64,000 nucleotides of DNA, from contig OX387605.1 in the NCBI GenBank assembly GCA_947568835.1, forward strand, positions 3,534,001 to 3,598,000. The letters are read 5' to 3'. Shown here in pieces: positions 1 to 10,700 of the stretch. The position numbers and the translations under genes are program-made. The DNA comes from Protonemura montana. Taxonomy: Eukaryota > Arthropoda > Insecta > Plecoptera > Nemouridae. Every line of letters starts with the position of its first letter. Positions within the stretch are counted from its first letter, which is position 1. A model generated the notes under the pieces. The model searched no databases and had not been told where the DNA came from. It saw nothing but the letters and a program-made list of their open reading frames with translations.

Positions 1-235
1 ATAAGGTCAGTATTCAATAATCACAAATTGGAAAGGAAATTCTTAAACAGGAGACCTTTTTGTGTTTAAGTGTTCTCAAGTACTTGAATCATGTAACAAC
101 GAATGGACATTTTAGTTTAAATACTGCAATACTGAGGTGCCTAATAAGTAATTAGTATCTGACACAGCTCAGCTGTAACTTCTAAAATATACCATCAACT
201 TGTGCGTCGGAACTAACAACCACCTCTGATTGCAG

Positions 236-840
236 AGGGCGCGTGAGGCATGGCCGGCACTTCACGTTCAAGTCTGTGCTTGGAGACTCGGCGATCACCG
301 TGGTCTCTCCGTCTGTGACTGGCACGCTGGTATCCGCAGAACGACCTTACGTGGCTCATGGACCGTGGCTGCAAGCGCTTGTGCCAGATCGGCTTGCACT
401 CGACATGGCCGAAGCACTCGAGGTGCTGACCGCCCCTGAACAGGTAGGCTCGCAGCTCGCTAGCCATGTACTCCGCCATTTGCAACCCATGAGAACAATG
501 TATGCACTATTGGCAATTGATAATTCATTTAGGACTCATTCTTGGCTGGCAGAGCGCCAATAAGTAGCTCAATTTGTGACCAAAATGTAAAATGCTTGCT
601 TACAGATTACAATTTTAACTAGATTTAGATAGAATTGAAAGAGAAACGAATTAGTCACATCATTAAATGTGAGTGACTTCAATTTAGTGTTTGCAACCCT
701 TGTTACTTACTTATCTCTCAAATGAAGAATTCCTTTTCAAGGTGCTGACACTCTCCATTTTGTTTCAGCTGGTTCTTCCAAAGACTTTCAAATGGCCTGA
801 ACACAGGCTAATGATCACGATAGCGGAAGACAAATTGTGA
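236..840 (+). CDS. 3' end of an unrecognised multi-exon gene (two last exons)
   Basis: Two exons join in phase. The first runs from about 236 or 238 to 443, after a TTGCAG acceptor and before CAG|GTAGGC. The last runs 769-840, after TTTCAG, and ends in TGA. They encode about 91 residues, including stretches reading SVLGDSAITVVSPSVTG and FKWPEHRLMITIAEDKL at the C terminus. The good splice sites and the stop directly after a conserved-looking segment support a real gene. The rest lies left of the window. I do not recognise the family. It is convergent with the HECTD2-like gene, whose stop is at 1761. A large overlapping minus-strand frame at 213-485 is a shadow. Being a gene end is inference from splice signals and composition, not from homology. 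Confidence 0.55.
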
Positions 841-1760
841 ACGGGTTCCTCAAAGGTGTTGCACTGTAATCTCCTTCCTTATTTATGTTATTTAAGAATC
901 TTTTTGTACAATTTACTGTACAGCTCCTCACTTTTTCTTCTATTCTTTTCATATATTTTTTTTTGTTTTTATTACACCTATGTATGTATATTTGGAGGTA
1001 TGGCCATTAGCATTTGCTAAAACTACAAAGAGCTATGCCTGCCTTTCAATACTGTTTGGCACCTACGTATGGGCTGGAAGAGGATAGTATTTTTACTTGT
1101 TTTGTACAGATGCATACAAATAACATTAAGTAGGGTTTGGTAGGTATGATTCTCGATCAACGTAGCAGAACATGCTATCATTATATCGAGCAATATTTTT
1201 TGTTCTGCATAATTTCATCACAAGTGAACATTGCATGTAATAGTTGGATGCAATTGAAGCAAAAAGAAACAAGACTGATGGGAAAACATGGCGGTTATCC
1301 CTTTTATTGTATTGATAACAAACAGGACATACTCAGAGTCTCGGACATAAAAATGTATGAGGGGCAGAAACCGATCTGCTTCATTTGGTACGATGTTACA
1401 TTTAAGTTAAAATTATATTCGTAGAACACATACTATTTAACAATCATGTTTATTTCTTGTACATATGACCATAAATTAGAAATCATGTGTAGTTGACAGC
1501 TGCTGATAGCTTGCAAAAACATAAATGTCAATCAAAATCCGGTCGTATTAGACATAAATTAGTGCAAGATCACATTAAAAAATCACAATCAATTGAAAAT
1601 TCAACGTTGGGCATAATTACCCTCAGTAACATATAAAAGCGACACACATTTTTCATTTGATATCGTTTCTCTCGCACGATAATTAAAATGTTTATCACCG
1701 AAACAAGTCTGTCGTCGTCACTTGCACTGTACGCCCACAACGACTTGGCATTGTCATCAC
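841..1760. other. intergenic, convergent 3' ends
   Basis: This AT-rich stretch holds the 3' UTR of the left-hand gene and that of the minus-strand HECTD2-like gene. A minus-strand AATAAA (plus TTTATT at 1449-1454) lies about 310 bases past the HECTD2 stop and is a plausible polyadenylation signal. I see no coding exon; the small frame at 1137-1424 shows no splice or family support. Confidence 0.5.
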
Positions 1761-4700
1761 TCACTCGAGCCCGAATCCCTCAGCGTTGCTGATAGCGATA
1801 GTGAGCTTCTGTCTTAGCAAGTCCATGCTATCATATGTTGGCAATACAAGCTGGTTGAAACACGTGTGGGCCTCAGGCAAGTTTTCTGGTTTGTTGGTGA
1901 CTCGCGTGATCTTGAAGGTCATCTCCCCCATCCCACCGACGGGAACTCGGTCGCTCCCAGTGGTAAACAGCAGGAACTTTTTCTTGAGATCGTCTGACAG
2001 GGAACCGAGGACCTCCCAGAAGTCTCTGTAACCGACAGGAAAATTATAAGGTGTGTTGGTGGGAGTTGATACAAGTAGCTCACAGTGCAGTGTCTCAACT
2101 ATTGACCTTGTAATTAGGTCGTTATACCGGGATTTTAGCAGTTGAAAGCTTCTGAATCGAGAAGGGAAGGTGGGAACAGTAAGTGGTATTTGATCTTGAC
2201 ATGCATTTATTTATTGAGCGGCAAGGGTTGTGACTGGGGGCAGAACCAAAATCACGAAAAAATACTTGGATAACAGGCAGGTTAGGTGTGCAACCAGACT
2301 TTCCACAAGCAGTGCAACTAAGGAGGTGCGTTTGGTACCCTCATTCTGCGATATAAGTACACAGTCTGCTTACACGATAACTGGGTCATCCGAGTCGTAC
2401 CCGTCGTACTCGGTGACTTTGCGCAGCTCGTTGAGGTCCAGTGTTGGGGAGCCGCAGACCAGCATCTCCACCTCCTCTGGCCGCAGCATCTGTGCAGTCA
2501 AGATAAAGTCGCCAATGAACCTTCAAGTCTTGTAGGCAGCATTTCAACCTTAAAGTACTTTTTCAAAACTATGTCTAATACAACTTCCATACAGTTGAAT
2601 CTTAGTCTCTTGGCGTTCTCGGTTTATGCCATGTCACAAATCATGGCATTTTTGCAGGTTCATAAAAAATTCATTTCCTACAATACTAGAGAAAGATTTT
2701 GTGATTAGGTAATGTTTTTGAATTGATGTGAAAGTGAATAAGCTGAATTATTTCAGCCGCCAATCATTTACGTTCGCTGTCCTCAACACTTACGATGAGA
2801 GCGTTTGAGGCGCAAACGCTGTGGAACCCGAGGTAGAACGCCCGGAACTGCTCGTAAATTGCCGTGTTAAGCACCCAGTCTTTGTAGAGCTGTACGTACT
2901 CCTTTCTATTCATATCGGTCACGGCAATGTTTTCACCGTGTTCCTTCAAATTGTAAGTCTTTATGTCTCCATATTCTTCCAATGACACCTGTACGAGAAA
3001 AATAGAGAAATTTTATTGATTAAATGTCTTCCTGATGCAAATTTTTGCAGCAAGAAGTGAAAGTCGTACCAAGTATACGCCTCATACCTGGAAACTCATA
3101 CACATGTCCTCTTCTACGTTGCCCTCGTAGGCAAGGAGCTCTGACAGTCCCCGGGACACATCCTGGAAAAGTGAACCAGTGTGATCTTTGTGTATATGCA
3201 GCCTGTCCCTCATCCGAATATTTTCCCAAGTTGTGTGAGTGTAAAACCACCTCAAAAGCAATAAATACTAATTGAGAATTTAGCCACCCCTTTCAGATAT
3301 CCATAAAGATTCTCCTTACATTTTTACCCCAGTGTTGACTTGTAGTATCTAAATACCCCTCTATTATTGCATGTCCGACCTTCAAGAAGCCGCGACGATA
3401 ACGGGAGGGGGGACTTGGGGCCCTCTGACCACTTTACCGGCATAATCTCGGCGAGGTCCTCGACTGTGGGCGTCTTGACGACGCCTACGCCCGCCATGTC
3501 AACGGCGGGCACCACGGGGGGCGACAGCAGCTTCCGGTAGCAGATGGACGGGAAGTGCAGATCTAGGATGATCGAGTTGTAGACGGCCAGACCCATCAGC
3601 ACACCGATCAGGTTGTACTCTCGGAGATTCCCGTTCTATTAACAGACAGTCCTCTCTGTGTAATTATGTCGTTTTGGACCGGAAAGGCGCATAAATGGCA
3701 CTGTGCATTGCCAGATGGCCGCGATCCAACATTACAGCAGGCGCAGCCAGCGTTGACAAAGTCCAGCATTTTACTGAAACACTTCAGGAAATCCCACCCA
3801 CGCCTGAGATGGACTTACCCGAGCTTTTCCTTCAAGTTGCTTGACAATGGTTATGAGCGTGGAACAAACTATACCGAACTGTTTGGCGTGTTGGAAACAC
3901 CGATTATCACGAGATCACCGAAGTTAAGCAACACTGCGCTGGGTCAGGTTTCGGATGGATGACCATCATACACATGACCAGTTCTGTTCGGGAGAGAGGT
4001 TGGAGGGATGAAAGTTAGTTCAGCAACTTTAGTCGTCTTGCCTATCAACCTCTCAAAAAAGGATTTTTGGATTAATCCTGCTGTTCGAGTTGTGCCGTCT
4101 TTCTGAAGGGATGTTAAGCCGTTGGTCCCCTTGGTGCTATTGAACAGGAGTAGGCTTCGTGCCGGCACCGGGTTTCCTCTCCTTCTAGGCTAGGTTAGGT
4201 TAATCATCATTCACCAACGTCATTGGACCAGTGCCACATGGCCCGTTGCCAAAACAGTGCGTCGTTCAACAATCAGGAACAAACCTGATCTGTGGAGAAC
4301 CAATAGCAGCGCGAGTTCGGGTGATAGACGAACATGCCGTAATCAGGGTGGAAGATTTGTCGAATGAGCAGAAGGAACCATTCTTTAGTGAGACCCCCCA
4401 TGTCGAGGCCGGGCTCTCCGACGAACGACACTTTCAGCTTCTTTTTCAAGTCTTTTTGTTTGCTGGCTATCTGAGGAGGAGATTGCAGAATTGTTAGCCG
4501 CTCACATAGCAGGCAGTTTTGTTTTTTGAGGCTGTAGAACTAGTTTAGCCTACTTCGTTCAATGAGTCGGATACGAGATGCGATCTTCGGACCAAGATGT
4601 TGAGGAAGAAGATGTCGATTTGTGGTGCCTGATGCCTCGCGACTTTGGCGACCAGTGACCGCCGAGCGGTCAGGATCATTTGCTGCTCCGAATCCTGAGA

Positions 4701-7700
4701 CAAGTCGCATGCAAAAACATTCAAACATCCTTCTAAGACTAATCCCTTCCGTGTCATTAGGATTCCCGCTCCATTTATTGAAGGTGGTATTTTGGTTCGT
4801 CAATTTCGATAGTGTCACTAGCAACACACGAGATAAACAATTCTGTGTATGTGTGCTAAATAGCGTAGTCGTGGTCAAGTACCTTGGTCAGGATGATCCT
4901 CTTGGCCACAATACTAAGTATGAACGGATACTGGCAGAAGGAAAACTGGCCGGGCCTTTGAGGACTTTGCCAGTTGAAATAGTCCTGCATCAGGTCCATG
5001 TGATCCAGTGCAGAGTTGTAAAATTCTGAGTAGTCGAGCAGAGGCGGTGAGCTCGAGTTATTGGCCGCATCTGCAACCGATTGTTCACTTGAGCCAAACT
5101 TGATGGTCACAATTTGCATTTTCTTGTTGCCGAGGAGAGCTGTTGTGGGCATTGTCGAGTGCCTTGCTGGCAAGTGGGAATTGGAAAGTGATTATATGAT
5201 GAGTACTTACTGATGAGAGCCAGAGTCTTGATTCCCGTGGGAATCCACCAGCGACTCTTGCTCAGAGGCGGCAGGGACTTATCCGACGGAGGGAACTGCC
5301 GGATGGTCACAAACTGGATCACGTGACGTACGATCATGCGCACCTTGTCCACCTCCAGCCTGTTAAAACCATTCACATTAAAGTTAGCTGAAATCAGCAT
5401 CTTGTCTTAAACGATATTCGAAATAAGGTTTCGTCCGAATACCTCTACATTAGTAAAATTCTCAATCATAATCTATTTCTGCTGATCAAACTTTTATGAT
5501 AGGTGCTTTGGTCTCTGTCCATGTCAATCATCAATAAATAAACATTGCTTTGACGGCAACTTGGATACAGCGCATTGTGTCGCTATTTGCTTTGTACGTT
5601 TTTGCGGTCTACAGAGTTCGCAATCTCTTTGCTTTCACGGCGTCAATAATTCAAAATATTAATAGAATTTGATCAATAACCATAGCATTGCACCAAAGGT
5701 ACGCACGTAGAAAGTAAACGGACATTTTTGTCGAAACACGCCGGTAATTTTATTTCAAACTTGTACCGAGTGAAACATCGGTAATATTCGTTCGTTGCAA
5801 GGCAGATTATAGTAAGTGTTGTGCTTTAAGATATTAGTTATCGATGTCATAACTATCGCACCTATCGCCTACCTCGCCTGACCAGGACACAACGTTGCCA
5901 TGGAACACAGATAAACATCACACGTGGATCGGCCTCCTCGCGTGCTGCATTCGCGGCTACCGGTGCAATTTGCTGTTTTGCAAGGTGCCGATATATACAT
6001 ATAGGTACCGATAGGTTTGCAGCCGTTATATGCAGCGGATGTGTTTACCCCCACACATCCCCGTGTTTTTCCACAAACGTACGATTCACACGGACGTTAT
6101 TCTGAAACGCAAGCGATTCGAACGAAACTGCGTTGTGTTTTCTACCTTTCCTTATGATTTGTATATTGATCCGAAAGATGCAAGTGATGTCGCCGACAAG
6201 TAAAAAAGTGTGATTTACTGCTTTGTACCTGTACGGTTATGTAGTACATGCAGAAAGCACTGACTTTTTTCTTGCAAGTAGAGTGTATAGGTCGATATCA
6301 CTCTACTTTGCGTTTTATAACGGGAAGGGGCGAAAAAGTTCATAATTATAATGGATCTACGTTATTTGTTGATTGAAGATAATTATCTCTCCCACCCCTT
6401 TGTAGATCGTCTACCCGTTGGCCGGTCGCAGAAAGCCTTGCTACTTGGATATTTCGTTCTGAAATTGATTGGGGTCAACAACTCGGCGAAGCCTTTAAAG
6501 GGTACATTTTACAACGCGATGCTTCGCAGCAATTTGATTGGCAATCGGGCACTAACTTTAACATGCAGCAAGAAACAGAAATTCACCCTGCGATACCTCA
6601 TATATCATAAATCGGAAATGCATGAAATAAAAAAAAAAAAAAAACTAATGACCGTTCGTTTTCCTCCAAGAGATCCCATGATGAGGTACGAAATAGATGC
6701 GTCCTGCCAGGATAGGACCGGGTTATTCCCTAAAATTACGGAGCGCTTACACTTTAAACCAGGAGACAAGCAGCTGATGGTCGCTGCTCTGCAAGTTGAC
6801 CACCTGGCGCAGAAGATGTGCAAAGATGGTGTACGAAGACTGGGCAGCAAACACTGGGTTCTGGATCAGGACGTAGAGCGCCCGCACGTTGTCTTTGGGG
6901 TAGAGGCTGCAACCACAGATTAGAGTGGTCACCATTGGAAGTTGGGACCCCTCCATGGTAACCGACCTCACTTGTGCTATCCTGTCGTTATCAGTGTGAG
7001 CCTAGGGCGCTGCAGCAGGTAGATTGAATGCAACAGGGTCCATCAGCTCTTCAGTTGGGTCAAAGATTTGTTGTAAATTGTCAAATATGAAGCTAAGTAG
7101 GCTGCGTCAAAAAATATATAGCAGGCATAATCGAGTCAGATCAGGCACTAGCTTAGTTGAACTGCAGATCAAAATAAAATCAAAATAATAGGGATTTAAA
7201 TCAAATAAACATGACTTTTTATTAATACGAATAAAAATAAAAAAATGCTAGTTGAATTGCTTGAAACAAATTGGTGGAACTTTTGTCAAGTGGGTGGTTT
7301 CTGGGTGGTTTGTTTGGGACCAGTGGATCGATATTAGAGCCCGACAAACTTACAGGCGGTTCTCCTCCAGTAGGGCGTTGATGATCGATTTCAACACGGT
7401 CTTGTGGATTACTGAAGGCTGCCAACAAACATGGAAAATGTCAGACAATGTTAATATTCATAAAGCACTCGCGGGGGGCAATCGATAGTGCGATTCGTAT
7501 TTGCTCGCTTTTGTTTCAGATAATACCGCTAAGTGTTCGAGTTGAACCTTTTGTAGCACGCGTCCAATTATGTTTCGCAATTTGTTGATTCTGAATTTTT
7601 TGTGGGCGCTTGTTCGATTGAGTTGAAGAGGTTCGACCTCGACAAGTAAATGATTGTTTAATGGTCGTGAATAATGCAAACTGTGCTCGTCGGATACTCC

Positions 7701-10700
7701 TCAAATTGTTCGGACTGAACCGTATTTCTGCGAGAAAGTTCCTTGCCCTTTCAATTACTCCGCCCTTCAAATCACCAGAAATTCATCAAAGTGACAAAGT
7801 AAACTTGCTTTTGTTGATGAAAAAAGTCGCTGGAAAACTTTTTCTTTAGCTCCCTTTGTTGGTTGCGTGCATGCGCTATTACGTATCCCTTATTAGAGCT
7901 TTACTTTATTTGTCCCCAAAATGTTCTATAATTTTCCCCACATTACCATCCCCCGGATGGCGTCGTGAACGGCGTAGAGGAACTCCATTTTGAGGCTTGG
8001 CTCCTCTTGCTTCACCACATCTGTGTCTTTCACCACCTGCAAAAAATCATGCAGCCCGTTACTACATAATCCAGTTATTCAATCCTGAAGACCAAGATGG
8101 AGGACCGATCCATTTTATCTGGCCCGGTGTTAACAAACACCGTTGAACCGAGAATAAGATCCGGGCAAAATCAGGACTTTGTTAGATATATGTTGCTCTG
8201 ATGTCGTTAACTTCACCTTAAAGAGGGCGCATATCTCCGTGAAAGTGTCGTAGGTGCGCATGTAGAATCGCTGAAGAGGGATATAATTATCCGTCTGTTG
8301 CGCTCTCCGAACGTCTTGTCTGTAACCAATCAAACCACAGTCAGATCGAATCGCTCGGTCAACCGGCCAATGGGGCGAGACGCAATGTAAGTCGTCTCTG
8401 GTTACTTGTTGATTTTACCCAGTTCCGTGCGCCGCTCTTGGGGTTGTCCAGCGCACGCAACCCTCCAAGACATAGCGACGTTCTCAAGGGGCAACTCAAA
8501 GCGTTTCAACAGTGTCGAGAGCAAAAACGTCTAATTTTCTTTGATTGCCTCTAGGTTTCTCTAGCGAACTAGCCGCCACGTGCCTTCCATTTATAATTCA
8601 GCGTATATCAAATCGATTTTATCGTTATCAAAGGCTTCGACCAACTCAATTCGGGTAGTCCCATTTTACTTGAAACTTTTTGACGTGTATTACTCGTGGA
8701 CAGGCATTTTATTTGGCTATACTAATAGCCTCATGCTCGTGCTATGATGAAAATAAATAAGAAATAGCATGTGTGCACATGGTTTAATGACAGTGAGAAA
8801 CGTGAAAAAAGCGCAGGTGTGTTTGCCCGGCAAGTGGTCGTTGCATGGATCGCACTTCGCGATTGTAGAGCAATATCCCTGACACATGAACTGTAACGAG
8901 GGCAGTGTATTGTGAAATATTCACTAGTCTGGTGTATAAAGCCTGATAAGGACCTGGATCGTGGGACGCTGGGGGTGGCGTCGGTGAATGTCACTGCTGC
9001 CGTTAGAGCGACTGTCACGCTACCTTAGCTACAGAGCGTGGGCAGCACGGAATAATTGATGCAGCCAATTCTCGGCCACAATGTGTCATTGGGTAAAACT
9101 AGCCATTGCCAGTCGCATTGCTTCTGTCGATATCGTGTCACGCACACATTTGATGTTAGTTGTGTTTGGTGGAGAAGAAAACACGACCGTTTCTGCGACG
9201 TATATTCCTAGCCCACGTCCGGTGACTGACTTTGTTTATCGGGACTAGACTTTTTTATCATGTTTCTATACGAACTCGGCTAAATATTGCACAGAAGTTC
9301 TACAAATACTTGGATGTAATACGTCAATAGTAACACACAAGTCTTTTTTTAGCGTTTTGTAAAAAAACAACTGTCGATTGCAGTGCATATTGTGCTCCAT
9401 ATTCAATTTCCATGCTACACACGTGACCTCTCTTCTAGATAAAGATTATTTTATCTGTAATGCATCCAAATTTTCATGCATTAATTCCAGGGTATTTTGA
9501 TGTTTATATTTCGACCTGACCATGGTGTTGACTTGGCTGTTTGGGATCCGGGGCTAGATATTGTGATGTCGGGTGGGATATAAAAGAACAGGGTTGAGTT
9601 TTGAGAAGTCAAGCAAGAGTCTCGTGCATGAATTGACTCGAACTGGCCGCTCTGTGCTCTGGCTGGTAATGCAAACTCACAGGAACTCTTCCCTAGTCTT
9701 GCTGCGAGTCGGGTACGCAGGCAGGAACCGGGGGTCGTCTGGCTCGGAACCGGTTAGGTTCTCGACGCTGCTCAGCGCCGACCGGAAGCCGGACTCGGGC
9801 GTCGAGGTGGGACTCGGCGCCAGACAGAGGAACTTGGTGTCGCTACTCTGTCGTCACAATGAAATGGTTCGGTCAGAGTTGGAGAGGATCAAGATCGTTG
9901 CCAGGCAAGCTCTCGTTAAAGTCGCGTTAGTGCGATTTCCTCGCTATCTACTGAGCAGATTCCTGCTACTCTTGGTCAAGAGCATGTCCGTCTGAGTCAG
10001 AGCATGGTTTATCTCGGTCAAAAGCAATTTTCAGTCTTACATGCCCTGATACTATTCTACCCTGACCGCCAGCCATATAGGCTAGTCAACTTGATGAAAA
10101 TCAGCAAATAGCTGCGGGCTATAATTTGAAACTGTTGTGTCCAGTCCCCGCTTTGATCTCGGTGCAAGTAGGCCAGTGGAGACTGATACCTTGGGTATTG
10201 GGGGCAGAGACGAGTCAGATCCAGGGCGCATGAGGAACGTGCCGATGTTGCTCAGGTTCACGTCCAGGCGGTTCACCGAGAAGCTGCCCACTCGGTCACA
10301 GTGAGGCGACGAGTGGCCCAGCATCGGCTCCTGCTGTGGAAGCCACATAACTTGGTTCTAACAGAGAATTACAAGGAGTACCACCCGTGCTTATTGTTGC
10401 TAGGGGGATCTGAAGATATTTTCATGTCTATTCCACGGTACTGCGAAATTCCTGTTCGAAGTTTCAAGTGTCTTATTCTTTGTCGTTTGGCGCTTTTGAC
10501 CCTTGATAAACTTCCAAGGTTACCTCATAAGACACCTGGCTAATTTATGTTTGGACAAATCTGAAGTACCCCAAGGTGTATGCTAGCTAACGATTCTACG
10601 TTGTTTTGTGTACGTATTGCACCCACAATAGAACTAAGTGGTGCCACTTTGAAGGATTTTCCTCAATCCACATTGTACAGGTACTACCTATATCTGAGGT

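Noticed and set aside
6351..6645. Open frame followed by a 16-A run, as in a retrocopy
   Set aside because: Protein not recognisable, no target-site duplication found, and the window is AT-rich enough to give such runs by chance.
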